Shown here in pieces: positions 16,420 to 26,614 of a stretch of 64,000 nt of DNA (positions are counted from its first letter, which is position 1; every line of letters begins with the position of its first letter). Origin of the DNA: Bradyrhizobium cajani (lineage in GTDB: Bacteria; Pseudomonadota; Alphaproteobacteria; Rhizobiales; Xanthobacteraceae); NCBI RefSeq assembly GCF_009759665.1, contig NZ_WQNE01000035.1, positions 1 to 64,000 on the forward strand, given 5' to 3'. The notes below the pieces were generated by a model. That model did not search any database, had not been told where the DNA came from, and saw nothing but the letters and a program-made list of their open reading frames with translations. Both the position numbers and the translations under genes were made by a program.

Positions 16420-17643
16420 TCAGGCGCGCAGCGCAGTCCGGACGTGCGCGAGCCAGCCGGGGCGCATCTGATCGACCCGGTGGGTGATACTACGCCGCAG
16501 GAAATGCAGCCGTCGGCGCACGTCCCAACGGATATCGTCGCGGGACGTCAGGGCCTGACGGAAGCGCGCCATCTTCAATGAATGCTGATCGGACGCGACC
16601 TTGTCGCGATCGGCATAGAATTCCGAAATCTTTTCCCTACCCATGCCCTCGGTCATGAGCCATCGCGGCGCATATTCGGTGCAAAGGCGCTCGACGTCTG
16701 TCAACAGGCGGGCAACGCCGGTGCCGGCAGCAGGACAATTGGTCTGGAACGCATCACCGATGAGCACGACACCCGCCTGAAGGTGGCCCTCGACGACGGA
16801 GAGGTCCATCACCCAATTCTGGATCCGGTCTGTCACACGGAAATCGCCGAGATAGGGCTGCAAGCCCGGCAGCAACCGCAGGACCGTCGCTTCCGTCTCG
16901 CGACGTAGATCGCGCATGACCGGATCGGTCGGATCGCGGAACATGAAGAGATTTGCCCGCATGCCGCCAGGCACGGGAAACAGGCTGAGATAGTCGATGC
17001 CGTCCGCGGTGCGCTCGCCGTAACAGGTCAGGGCCTCGAAATCGAACGGTGCACCATCACGGCGGGCGATCGTGAAGCCGAACGAGACCGAGTGACGCTC
17101 CGCCAGCACGCGCCGCCTGATTCCCAGCTTGTATCCGAGAGCTCCCGCCATGCCCGTGGCCAGAACGACCAGCCGCGCGTTTACACGCCGGCCGGAGGCG
17201 AGTTCGAGATGCTGGACATCATCGCTGGAGCGGACTGCGGTGACCTCGTCGACGATCAGACTGCATGGATCGGGCATCTGACGGCGCGCCATAGCAACGA
17301 GATCGGCATAGGGAAGCCCGTAGGCCCGGCCAACGCTGACATCGACCACCTTGCCTTCCCGGATATTGAGCACACGGTCGTACGGACAACCGACGCTCTC
17401 GAGGCCGCCGATGAAGCCCAGCCTGCGTAAGATCTCGAGCTGATGACCGCCAATCTTCTCGACCCGGAACTCGTCCGGATAGATTGCGCGCTTGTCGATC
17501 AGGGCGACGCGATGTCCTGCCCGCGCAAGGACAGCCGCCGCGAGCGATCCCGCAAGCCCGCCGCCGACGACCGCGATGTCCGCAACGATCGTTGCGGTCT
17601 CGGTCGCGGCGATCGTCTCGGTCACGGTTCTATCGGCCGTCAT
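16420..17643 (-). CDS. FAD-dependent oxidoreductase/monooxygenase
   Basis: A 407-residue group A flavoprotein. The N-terminal dinucleotide motif VVGGGLAGSLAAAVLARAG is at about residues 26-44, preceded by a Thr/Ala-rich leader. The second FAD motif, GDAFQTNCPAAGTG, is at about 292-305. The fold resembles tryptophan-halogenase, geranylgeranyl-reductase and PHBH-type enzymes, and no specific substrate motif is evident. A flavin monooxygenase is unusual in an exopolysaccharide locus. It is convergent with the acetyltransferase (29-base gap), so co-function is suggested only by location. Confidence 0.8.
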   Translation of the reverse strand: MTADRTVTETIAATETATIVADIAVVGGGLAGSLAAAVLARAGHRVALIDKRAIYPDEFRVEKIGGHQLEILRRLGFIGGLESVGCPYDRVLNIREGKVVDVSVGRAYGLPYADLVAMARRQMPDPCSLIVDEVTAVRSSDDVQHLELASGRRVNARLVVLATGMAGALGYKLGIRRRVLAERHSVSFGFTIARRDGAPFDFEALTCYGERTADGIDYLSLFPVPGGMRANLFMFRDPTDPVMRDLRRETEATVLRLLPGLQPYLGDFRVTDRIQNWVMDLSVVEGHLQAGVVLIGDAFQTNCPAAGTGVARLLTDVERLCTEYAPRWLMTEGMGREKISEFYADRDKVASDQHSLKMARFRQALTSRDDIRWDVRRRLHFLRRSITHRVDQMRPGWLAHVRTALRA

Positions 17644-18104
17644 GGTTCAGGCTCCAAGGTTAACGGTGGTTCCATGTGCAATTATCTCGCCTGATGTCGC
17701 ATCGCCGGACCAAACGCGATCTTTTCCAATGATCGAGGTTAATGAATCGAAGTGCTGATCCGCTGGATGTCGTCCCGGCACGCGCCTTGCTCTGGATGCC
17801 GTGCAAAATCCCGGCCTCTGACCGTTCGGCGGCTTTTCACGGCGCGTCATCCTGCATCGAAGCCGCTGATCTCGTCTTCAGCGGCCGGCGATGCGGCGCT
17901 GTGCCGCCATACGGTCAAGCTGGGCCTTGCTCGATCCGGGACAATCGGGGCGGCGATGTTTCACAGTGAAGCAACCGGCTTACCCGCGACATCGTCGCGG
18001 TCGGCGAAATCCCCGGGCCTCCTATTAACACTCGCGGTTTTTCGGCATGCTAGGCTGTCACCGCTATCGCAACGCGTATTCCTGGGGGACGCCCCGTATC
18101 TTCG
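17644..18104. other. Intergenic region, divergent promoters (about 0.46 kb)
   Basis: No gene seen. It separates the divergent FAD oxidoreductase and flippase genes and is AT-richer than its surroundings in places. It contains several GGTTAA/ATTAA elements (for example near 17658, 17737 and 18027) of the kind also seen in the other promoter regions of this locus. Promoters for both flanking genes should lie here. Confidence 0.5.
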
Positions 18105-19451
18105 ATGATCGAATCCATTGCTCAGTTCATGCGGCGCGACGTGACGCGCGGGGTCGTCGGGACCATCCTGCTCAAGGTTGGTAGCGGCGCGCTCGCGTTC
18201 GCATTGTTCTCGCTGGCGGCACGAACGATGTCGCCCGATGGATTCGGCATCTTTGCGACCTGGCTTTCGGTCGCCCAGATCGCATCGGTCGTGGGACTGG
18301 TCGGCCAGGAATCGCTTCTGGTGCGATTCCTGAACGAATATCAGGTTGACGATAAGCCCGATCTGACGAAAGGCGTGCTGCTATCAAGCCTGAAGATCTC
18401 GGGGCTCGCCATGCTGATCGCAATCGTCGCGATCGCGTTGATCGCGAACGTGCGGGGCGACTGGTGGCTGCTGATCCTCGCAGTGTCGGCCTACACCGCC
18501 GTGAATGCAGGGCTTATGCTCGGCAGCCAGGTCGCCCGCTCGCTGGTCAGCATTCTCATGGGAGAGGGAAACCGGGAGTTCTTCTGGCGGGTGATCGTCG
18601 TTCTGTTTCTGCTCGCCATGTTGCTCGGTCATCGCCAGCTCGATCCGGCCGAATTGATCGCGGTGATGACAATTGCGATGTCGGTTGGCCTCGTTGCGCA
18701 AATCATCGCGATTGCGCGAGCGCTGCCGGATTTCCGCGGCACGGCGGCGCGTTCCGAGACGTCGCGCTGGAGATCGAGCGCGCTTCATTTCTGGGTCGCG
18801 TCGATCCTCGAAGCTGCAAACCAGTATTTCGACGTCATTCTGGTCTACTGGATGCTGGATCCGACGACCGCCGGAATCTATTTTGCCGCCTCGCGCCTGG
18901 CCAACGTCTTCGCCATGGTGTCGGCCGCACTGTACAGTTTCGGCGCGCGCCGGCTTCCCTCGCTGTACTTCAGCAAGAACCACCGGGAATTCGAGCGGAC
19001 GTTGCAGCTGATGGCGGAAGTGACTGCGCTTTGCGTGGTCAGCGGGCTCTTCCTGATCTGGATTGGCGGCCCTTACCTTCTCAACCTGTTCGGTCCCCAT
19101 TTCGCCGCGCAGCACTGGGTGCTGATTGTGCTCGCGATCGGAACGGCATTCCAGGCGGCGGGCGGTCCATCCGCGGCGATCTTGCAGTTGACCGGCCATG
19201 AACGCAATTACGTCCCCGTCGTTGCTGCGAACGTGGCGCTGCGGCTGATCGGATTTCTCGTCCTGATTCCCTGGCTCGGCGTGCTCGGCGCGGCAATCTC
19301 CGCCACCGTGTCGCTGGCGCTCGCGACGATCGCTCTCAACGTCCTCTGTCGCCGGCGAACCGGAGTCGATCCATCAATTCTCGCGCTGTTGCGCTTCGCT
19401 GGATCGAAACGCGGCACCTACGCCGTCCGTGGCGCCGACGCGAGCGAATAG
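18105..19451 (+). CDS. Oligosaccharide flippase (Wzx-like)
   Basis: A 448-residue, 12-helix-type membrane protein of the MOP/polysaccharide-transport superfamily. The N-terminal LLKVGSGALAFALFSLAARTMSPDGFGIFATW pattern and the late VPVVAANVALRLIGFLVLIPWLG stretch fit Wzx flippases. It would move the lipid-linked repeat unit across the inner membrane for the polymerase encoded nearby. It ends 22 bases from the convergent Wzc-like gene. Confidence 0.88.
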   Translation: MIESIAQFMRRDVTRGVVGTILLKVGSGALAFALFSLAARTMSPDGFGIFATWLSVAQIASVVGLVGQESLLVRFLNEYQVDDKPDLTKGVLLSSLKISGLAMLIAIVAIALIANVRGDWWLLILAVSAYTAVNAGLMLGSQVARSLVSILMGEGNREFFWRVIVVLFLLAMLLGHRQLDPAELIAVMTIAMSVGLVAQIIAIARALPDFRGTAARSETSRWRSSALHFWVASILEAANQYFDVILVYWMLDPTTAGIYFAASRLANVFAMVSAALYSFGARRLPSLYFSKNHREFERTLQLMAEVTALCVVSGLFLIWIGGPYLLNLFGPHFAAQHWVLIVLAIGTAFQAAGGPSAAILQLTGHERNYVPVVAANVALRLIGFLVLIPWLGVLGAAISATVSLALATIALNVLCRRRTGVDPSILALLRFAGSKRGTYAVRGADASE

Positions 19452-19473
19452 GCGCCAATTCACCGAACGACAA

Positions 19474-21567
19474 TCAACCGGCCAAGCCCAGCACTTCGCC
19501 GCGGCGATGAGAAGCCGACGGATCGGCCGGTACATGATTGACGACGATGCCGGTCGGCACGCCGCCGAAGCGGGCGAGCGCAGCCGTCGCCCTGCGCATC
19601 GCGGCTGATCCGATCGCATCTTCGCGGGCCACGAGAACGACCAGATCGGCGTGAGCTGCCAGAGCCGCCGCCTCCGGCTGCAAGGCAAGCGACGTTGCAT
19701 GGACGATGATCAGATCGAACTCCGAACGAATATCGTCCGCGGGCAATGGCTCCGGCCTCTTGCCGGCGCTCAGAAGCGCATCGACGCTGCGAAAGTCCGC
19801 CGTGGTCGCGCCGTCTGCCTGCCCCTTGACGGGTCCGCCCCTGGCGCTGCCGAGGTCCGGCTCGACCCGGATCAGAACGCTCAGCTTTCCGTTGTTCACC
19901 GCCCACCGGTTCAGCGACCGCGCGACGGTGTTGCCGCCGGCCAATTTCCCGACCGACATCACGAGGACTACCTTGCCCGCAGGTCCCGGCAATGCCACCA
20001 GCCTGTCGAGCAGCGGCCGCAGATGGAAACTGAGATCGAGCTCAGTCGCCGTGGACACCGGACCCTGCCAGATGTTTCTGGTGACTTCTCGCATCAGCTC
20101 GGGAATGCGAGCCCACACCGGCGGACGCGGCCACACCTCGGGCTGGCGCGGAGCCGCTTCGGGCTCACGAACGCCCGGAACGGATTTGTCCGACGCCCGT
20201 CCCGTTGCGGCAACGATCGCGGTCGATGCCAGCAGCGAGCCGATCGCGAGGGCGGCAAGCAGCAAGGGCAGCGGCGGCAAGGTCGAGCGAAGCGGCGGAA
20301 TGGCGGAGGACGCAACCTTGGTCTGAGAGCTCTGCAAGAGGCGCTGCTCGTTCGTCGTCTTGGACCGCGACAGGAACTGCTCGTAGATGTTTCTGTTGGC
20401 TTCGGCGTCGCGCTGCAATTCCTGAAGCCGGACGAGAGCCTGCCCATCGACCAGGAGCTGCGATTCAGCCGCCTTCATCTGGCTCTCCAGCGCCTTCTGC
20501 TGATCGCGCTGAGCCTCATATTCCGACTTCGCGGTGTCGATGCCCTTTGACCGCTCGACCTCGATTTGCCGGTTCAGATCGTTCAGCTGGCTGTACGACA
20601 TCACGAGATCGGGATGGCGATCGCCGAACACCGCCCGCTTCTGCGCAATCTGGTCGTTGAGTGCAGATCGCTGGGCGCGCAGCGCGCTCAGGAGATCCTG
20701 CTTGACGGGGCTGTCGACATTCGCCTTCACGTCACGCTGCGCCTGCTCGTAGCGGGCCTTCGCCTCTTCGGTCCGGGCACGCGCAGCGGCCACCTGCTGC
20801 GACAGTTCGGTCACCCGCAATTGCTGGGTCGTGGAGTCCTTGCCGGCGTTGACGATCCTGTGCTCGAGCTTGAAGGCCGCAACGGCATCCTCTGACGCCT
20901 TCAAGCGGTCGTTCAACGTCTTGAGCCGGCCGCTGAGCCAGTCGGCGGCCTCGTCCGTCGCCTCGGTGCGGATGCGGCCCTGGCTCGCAACGAACGCTTC
21001 GGCGATGGCATTGGCATAGTAGGCCGCGCGCTCCGGCCGGTTCGAGGTGAACCGGATGGCGATGACATAAGTCAGCCCGCGACGGGAAATGTCGAGACGA
21101 TTGCGGAATCTTTCGAGCAGGCGCGTGGGGTCGGTGTATCCGCCGGAAATGTCCTGGTCATCCTGGACCTTGAGCTGCTCGATCAGCGGCTTGAGAAAGC
21201 CGTCGGACTTGGCCACCTCGACCAGGCTTTGCAGTGCGGCGCTATCCTGCCCTATGCCCGGCAGAACGTCCTGCTCCGTGGTCACGCGCTGCTCGCGAGG
21301 ATCGACGACGACCAGCGCTGTCGCCGCAAATCGAACCGGAATCACCAGGAGAACGACGGCGCCAAGCGCGAAGATCGCGAGAGCGAGCGTCAGGATGCGG
21401 CGAGCATTGTCCCGAAGGAAGGAGATCGCGCCGGCGGCAGTGAGCGCGCCGCCCAGGCGTGCGCTGGTTTCGCGAACCTCACCGTTCGACGAATTCCGCG
21501 GCTGCCACGACGCGGCGACATCGGTCGATCCGGAACTTGTCGGGTCTGCGCGGCGACCGAACGTCAT
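19474..21567 (-). CDS. Wzc-like polysaccharide co-polymerase with degenerate tyrosine-kinase domain
   Basis: A 697-residue protein. TM1 (about 58-78) and TM2 (about 431-454) flank a periplasmic Wzz domain with a long coiled coil (about 213-400) and the GNVR-type NEQRL tail, so a chain-length/export role is well supported. The cytoplasmic part (about 530-697) has the BY-kinase outline, but its P-loop region reads SVGKLAGGNTVA (about 538-549) without a proper GK[ST], the second Walker motif is LIRVEPDLG instead of an Asp-rich VIDxDxR type, and Walker B is FDLIIVHA without the usual IIDxPP. There is no Tyr-rich tail. It therefore looks like a pseudokinase. Confidence 0.85.
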   Translation of the reverse strand: MTFGRRADPTSSGSTDVAASWQPRNSSNGEVRETSARLGGALTAAGAISFLRDNARRILTLALAIFALGAVVLLVIPVRFAATALVVVDPREQRVTTEQDVLPGIGQDSAALQSLVEVAKSDGFLKPLIEQLKVQDDQDISGGYTDPTRLLERFRNRLDISRRGLTYVIAIRFTSNRPERAAYYANAIAEAFVASQGRIRTEATDEAADWLSGRLKTLNDRLKASEDAVAAFKLEHRIVNAGKDSTTQQLRVTELSQQVAAARARTEEAKARYEQAQRDVKANVDSPVKQDLLSALRAQRSALNDQIAQKRAVFGDRHPDLVMSYSQLNDLNRQIEVERSKGIDTAKSEYEAQRDQQKALESQMKAAESQLLVDGQALVRLQELQRDAEANRNIYEQFLSRSKTTNEQRLLQSSQTKVASSAIPPLRSTLPPLPLLLAALAIGSLLASTAIVAATGRASDKSVPGVREPEAAPRQPEVWPRPPVWARIPELMREVTRNIWQGPVSTATELDLSFHLRPLLDRLVALPGPAGKVVLVMSVGKLAGGNTVARSLNRWAVNNGKLSVLIRVEPDLGSARGGPVKGQADGATTADFRSVDALLSAGKRPEPLPADDIRSEFDLIIVHATSLALQPEAAALAAHADLVVLVAREDAIGSAAMRRATAALARFGGVPTGIVVNHVPADPSASHRRGEVLGLAG

Positions 21568-21633
21568 GGACTTTACTCGGATTCAACTGGCGAACACTGT
21601 TCAGTGGCCTGCTCCAACGTAAATATCTATGGT

Positions 21634-21649
21634 TAATCCGCAGTTACCC
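21634..21649 (+). promoter_or_regulatory. CtrA-like half-site pair (TTAA-N7-TTACC)
   Basis: TTAA and TTACC are separated by seven bases in the divergent gap between the co-polymerase and glycosyltransferase genes, one mismatch from the CtrA consensus TTAA-N7-TTAAC. A further weaker TTAA-N7-ATAA lies at 21810-21824. Pattern match only. Confidence 0.3.
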
Positions 21650-21752
21650 GCCCGCTACGCGACTATGACCAATTGGTTAACGCACTCGCATCATTTCGCC
21701 TGGGAACCAGCGGAATTCGCTTGCGAGAGACGCCCTTCCGATGGGCCTCGCA

Positions 21753-21813
21753 TTAACTCCGTTTGTTGCTAGTCGGTGTCCGCCCGATGCTCGCATGATA
21801 GGTACGGAGTTAA
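21753..21813. promoter_or_regulatory. Long-arm inverted repeat in the glycosyltransferase leader
   Basis: TTAACTCCGT (21753-21762) and its exact reverse complement ACGGAGTTAA (21804-21813) are separated by 41 bases, immediately upstream of the glycosyltransferase gene. It could be a looped or dimeric operator, or an RNA hairpin in the leader. Confidence 0.5.
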
Positions 21814-21851
21814 GAAGGTGATAATTTCATTTCTTCAACGGGTCGGGATTC

Positions 21852-23042
21852 GTGCTCCATTACCAACCAGGCGCAGAACTGGGCGAGGCACCGAAGCTGC
21901 CGTCGACGGCGGCCACACTCGCAAGACCCAACAGCGGCGGATCGAAGCTGCACGTGCTTCTCGTGCAAACCCAGGCCGAGAACGCGGGCGCCCAGGAGAT
22001 CTCGCGGCTGCTTGGCGCCGGCCTCTCCGCTCGCGGCTATCGGGTCACCAATCTGTTCTTCTTCCGCAAGTCGAGCTCCTTCGACGAGCCGCCCGATACG
22101 TTCTATTGCGCATCGCGCCGGCCGGGCAATCCGCTGGCCTTGCTGCGGATGCTGTGGACACTGGGCCGCCATATCAGGACCACCAGGCCCGACGCCGTCC
22201 TGACCTTTCAGCATTTCGGCAACGTCATCGGCGCCGGCGTGTCGTGCCTCGTCAGCCGGGCCCCGGTCGTCGCCAATCAGGTGTCATCGGCGCTGTCGAT
22301 GAGCTGGCCGGTCCGCGCGGCCGACATCGCCATGGGCAGCCTCGGCTTCTTCGACCGCATCACGCTGAACTCACAGGCCATGGAGCGCGAATATTCGCGC
22401 TACCCCGCGACCTATCGCTCGCGCATGGTGCATGTCCCGCACGGCTTCGACGACAAGGCGCTAACACTGTCGAAGCAGGCCGCCCGGCAGACGTTCAACC
22501 TTCCGCCGGACAGCACACTGCTCGGCTGCGCAGCAAGGCTGCACCCGCACAAGCGGCTTGATGCGGCGATCCGTCTGTTGCCGGGTGAACCATCCTGGCA
22601 CCTCGCGCTGGCCGGCCAGGGAGCCGACGAGGCCCGGCTGAGGCAGTTGGCGGACGAGTTGAAGGTATTGGACAGGCTGCATCTGCTGGGCGAAATCCCA
22701 CCGCGCCGAATGGCGGACTTCCTCGCCGGTCTGGACGTGTTCGTATTCCCGACGCAGGCCGAGACCTTTGGCCTGGCCGCGGTCGAGGCCGCAAACGCCG
22801 GCGTTCCCTCCGTCGTCACCGATCTTCCCGTTCTGCGCGAGGTGTTGTCGTTCGAAGGAGAACCGACCGCACTCTTCGTCGACGCCTCCGATCATACGAA
22901 ACTGGCGGCGGCCGTTTCCAGAATTCTGACGGATCAAACCCTGAGCGACCAACTGCGGCAAAACGCCAAGGGATTGAAATCGCGCTATTCGGTCGATGCC
23001 ATGGTGGAGGAATACGTTCGAATTCTCGGCCAGGTCATTTGA
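21852..23042 (+). CDS. Glycosyltransferase family 4
   Basis: A 396-residue GT-B retaining glycosyltransferase. The C-terminal half has the GT4 donor-site features: GCAARLHPHKRLDAAIRLL, then FPTQAETFGLAAVEAANAGVPSV with the E-x7-E motif. The N-terminal half begins LLVQTQAENAGAQEISRLLG. The start is a GTG. It would add one sugar to the lipid-linked repeat unit; donor and acceptor are unknown. It is coupled to the next gene, whose possible TTG start overlaps this stop codon. Confidence 0.88.
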   Translation: MLHYQPGAELGEAPKLPSTAATLARPNSGGSKLHVLLVQTQAENAGAQEISRLLGAGLSARGYRVTNLFFFRKSSSFDEPPDTFYCASRRPGNPLALLRMLWTLGRHIRTTRPDAVLTFQHFGNVIGAGVSCLVSRAPVVANQVSSALSMSWPVRAADIAMGSLGFFDRITLNSQAMEREYSRYPATYRSRMVHVPHGFDDKALTLSKQAARQTFNLPPDSTLLGCAARLHPHKRLDAAIRLLPGEPSWHLALAGQGADEARLRQLADELKVLDRLHLLGEIPPRRMADFLAGLDVFVFPTQAETFGLAAVEAANAGVPSVVTDLPVLREVLSFEGEPTALFVDASDHTKLAAAVSRILTDQTLSDQLRQNAKGLKSRYSVDAMVEEYVRILGQVI

Positions 23043-24607
23043 CGGGGCGCGTTGGGACAGATTGGCTCGACATGATCATCGAGTTTCGCTGTGAACGAGA
23101 GCATGCGCGGCGGTGGATGGACCGCGAGACGCTGTCGATCGACGGGCGCGATGTTCCGGTTCAAATCGCTTGGACCGCAACGACCGAGTCACGCCCCACA
23201 GGTCTCGACGCGCTGTTCGAACTCGAACGCATGGTGTTGCACAGGGGCAAACATAGCGGCGCCGAGAAACTGAAGATCACCCCGGAACGGACGCGGGCTC
23301 GCACTGGCACGGCCGACGCGATCATCGATTTTACGGGCGCAGCGCGGGACCCCGGCTGTTCTGTCCGGCTCTATCTGCGCCCATTGTTCAATGGAGCCGC
23401 GGGCGAAAACGCCGCGCTCGCTGCCATTCTCGCCGGCGACCTGCCGCTGATCGAGATCGTCAACGACGTCGACGGTGCAGTCCTCGATCGCGGCCACCCC
23501 TCCGGAGAGATTGCAACCGGCTTGAGCGGTGCGCTCGAAACCGTCATGGCGCGAACCCTGACCATGGTCGCGGCAATCCTGTCGGAACGCCCGCGCATCG
23601 TGCCGCAACTGGCACGTCCAGCCGGAGACAACATCGGCCGGCAGCCGGCGGCATACGTTGCGCGCGGCCTCGCGGTATCGATCGCCAAGGAGATCTATCG
23701 GCTCTGCTGCTATGCCCCGCATTGGCATATCGGATGGCGCTTCAATGACGGCGCAGGCGTCTGGCAAACCGGAAACCTATCCGGACCTCGCTGGAATGTT
23801 CTGGGAGATCCCGGCAACCACTTCTACGCCGATCCATTTCCCATCAAATGGCAGGGACGGACATTCGTCTTTTTCGAGGATCTCGACCACCGCGTTGGGA
23901 AAGGCATCATCTCGGCGATCGAGTTCGACGACGCGGGCCCGATCGGCGAAGTCGTGCCCGTGCTGGAGGAGCCCTGGCACCTGTCCTATCCGTTCCTGAT
24001 CGAGGACGATGGCGCGGTGTGGATGATCCCGGAAAGCTCCGTCCACGGCGACGTCGCGCTCTACAAATGCGTTCGGTTTCCTGACAAATGGGAGCGCCAC
24101 GCGACGCTACTGTCAGGCCTTGAGCTCGCCGATGCCACGATCACGCGGCACAACGGCCTGCACTATCTGTTCGGCGCCTGGCGCGACGGAACCGGCGGCT
24201 ACTCGGATTCGCTCGCGATCTACTACGCCGAGCATCTCCTGGGCCCGTGGCTGCCCCATGCCAGCAATCCGGTCCTGATCGATCGTGCAAGCGCGCGGCC
24301 AGCGGGGAATTTCGTCACCATCAATGACAAATTGTGGCGACCGGTTCAGGATTGTGCCGACGGCTATGGCGCGGCGCTCCGCCTTGCGGAGATTGTCGAA
24401 CTGTCGCCGACGACGTTCAAGCAGATCGTCCGCCATTCGCTCAAGCCCGGACCGGCATGGCCCGGCAGGAAGCTGCATACCCTGAACCGTTGCGGCCGCC
24501 TCGAGGTGATCGACGGATCACGCGTCCAACCCAAGACCCACGCCTTCACGCGCAGATTTCCCTCGGCTGTTCTGTCTCCGCGAGCCAGTCCGCACGCCGC
24601 CCGCTGA
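23039..24607 (+). CDS. Glucosamine inositolphosphorylceramide transferase-like protein
   Basis: A 522-residue protein. The C-terminal half (about 230-520) carries HFYADPFPIKWQGRTFVFFEDLDHRVGKG, PWHLSYPFLIEDDGAVWMIPES and HYLFGAWRDG, which I recognise as the five-bladed-propeller domain shared with plant glucosamine inositolphosphorylceramide transferase 1. The N-terminal part resembles the formyl-transferase-like region that bacterial members often carry. The start is either a TTG overlapping the previous stop (used here) or the ATG at 23072; neither has a strong ribosome site. Inferred job: transfer of an amino- or deoxy-sugar to the polymer or a lipid acceptor. Confidence 0.72.
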   Translation: MTGRVGTDWLDMIIEFRCEREHARRWMDRETLSIDGRDVPVQIAWTATTESRPTGLDALFELERMVLHRGKHSGAEKLKITPERTRARTGTADAIIDFTGAARDPGCSVRLYLRPLFNGAAGENAALAAILAGDLPLIEIVNDVDGAVLDRGHPSGEIATGLSGALETVMARTLTMVAAILSERPRIVPQLARPAGDNIGRQPAAYVARGLAVSIAKEIYRLCCYAPHWHIGWRFNDGAGVWQTGNLSGPRWNVLGDPGNHFYADPFPIKWQGRTFVFFEDLDHRVGKGIISAIEFDDAGPIGEVVPVLEEPWHLSYPFLIEDDGAVWMIPESSVHGDVALYKCVRFPDKWERHATLLSGLELADATITRHNGLHYLFGAWRDGTGGYSDSLAIYYAEHLLGPWLPHASNPVLIDRASARPAGNFVTINDKLWRPVQDCADGYGAALRLAEIVELSPTTFKQIVRHSLKPGPAWPGRKLHTLNRCGRLEVIDGSRVQPKTHAFTRRFPSAVLSPRASPHAAR

Positions 24608-24626
24608 AGCCGGCATCCTGATCTGC

Positions 24627-25606
24627 TCAATCCTGCGGCAGCGCGTCGAGATGGCAGGCCACCCACTGGTCACCTTCGGCCGAACGAAGTGCCGGCTCCT
24701 CCGTTCTGCAACGGTCGAAGGCGAATGGGCAACGGGTGTGAAACCGGCATCCGCTCGGCGGATTGATCGGGCTCGGCACGTCGCCGCGGAGGATGATCGG
24801 ACTGCGCCGGGCGCCCGGCTCGGGCAGCGGCACCGCGGAGAGCAGCGCCTTGGTGTAGGGATGCCTCGGCGCGGCAAAGATCTCGCGGCGCGGCGCTACC
24901 TCGACGATCTTGCCGAGATACATCACCGCGACGCGATGGGTCATATGCTCGACGATGGCGAGGTCATGGCTGATGAACAGCAGTGCCAGGCCGAACTCGC
25001 GCTGGAGATCCTGGAGCAGATTGACGATCTGCGCCTTGACCGAGACGTCGAGCGCGGACACCGCCTCGTCGCACACGATCAGCTCGGGCTCCGCAGCGAG
25101 CGCCCGCGCGATCCCGATGCGCTGGCGCTGGCCGCCGGAGAATTCGTGTGGCCGGCGGTTCAGGGCCTCGCGCGGCAGGCGGACGGTATCCATCAGTGCG
25201 GTGACGCGCACCTCGAGATCCTCTGCCGATTTGGCGAGACCGAAATTGCGGATCGGCTCGGCCAGGATGTCGCGCACGCGCATGCGCGGGTTGAGGCTCG
25301 AGAATGGATCCTGGAACACCACCTGCACGCGGCGGCGCATCTGGCGCATAGTGCTCGGATGTGCGTCGTCGATCCGCTGGCCGTCGAGGATCACCTGCCC
25401 CGCGGTGACGTCGAACAGGCGCAGGATGGCGCGGCCGACCGTCGACTTGCCGCAGCCGGACTCGCCGACCAGCGACAGCGTCTCGCCGCGCGCGATCTCG
25501 AACGACACGCCGTCTACCGCATAGACGAATTCGGTTTGTCGCCCGAAGAGGCCCTTATTGATCGGGAAATGCTTCTTGAGGTCGTTGACCTGGAGCAACG
25601 GAGCGC

Positions 25607-25610
<4 letters not shown>
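24627..25610 (-). CDS. Opp/Dpp-type ABC transporter ATP-binding protein (second ATPase)
   Basis: A 327-residue ATPase with Walker A GESGCGKST (about 49-57), signature FSGGQRQR and Walker B LIVCDEAVSALD. The C-terminal oligopeptide-specific extension GCRFHTRCPFAFDRC is present, as in OppF/DppF. It overlaps the first ATPase gene by ATGA and is the last gene of a five-gene importer operon. It powers uptake of a short peptide or related organic solute through the two permeases. Confidence 0.92.
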
Positions 25611-26596
<986 letters not shown>

Positions 26597-26614
26597 CGCA
26601 ATCAGCCCTGAAAA

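Noticed and set aside
17647..18104. Short open frames on both strands between the FAD oxidoreductase and flippase genes
   Set aside because: No ribosome sites, no recognisable protein and irregular codon use; treated as promoter DNA.
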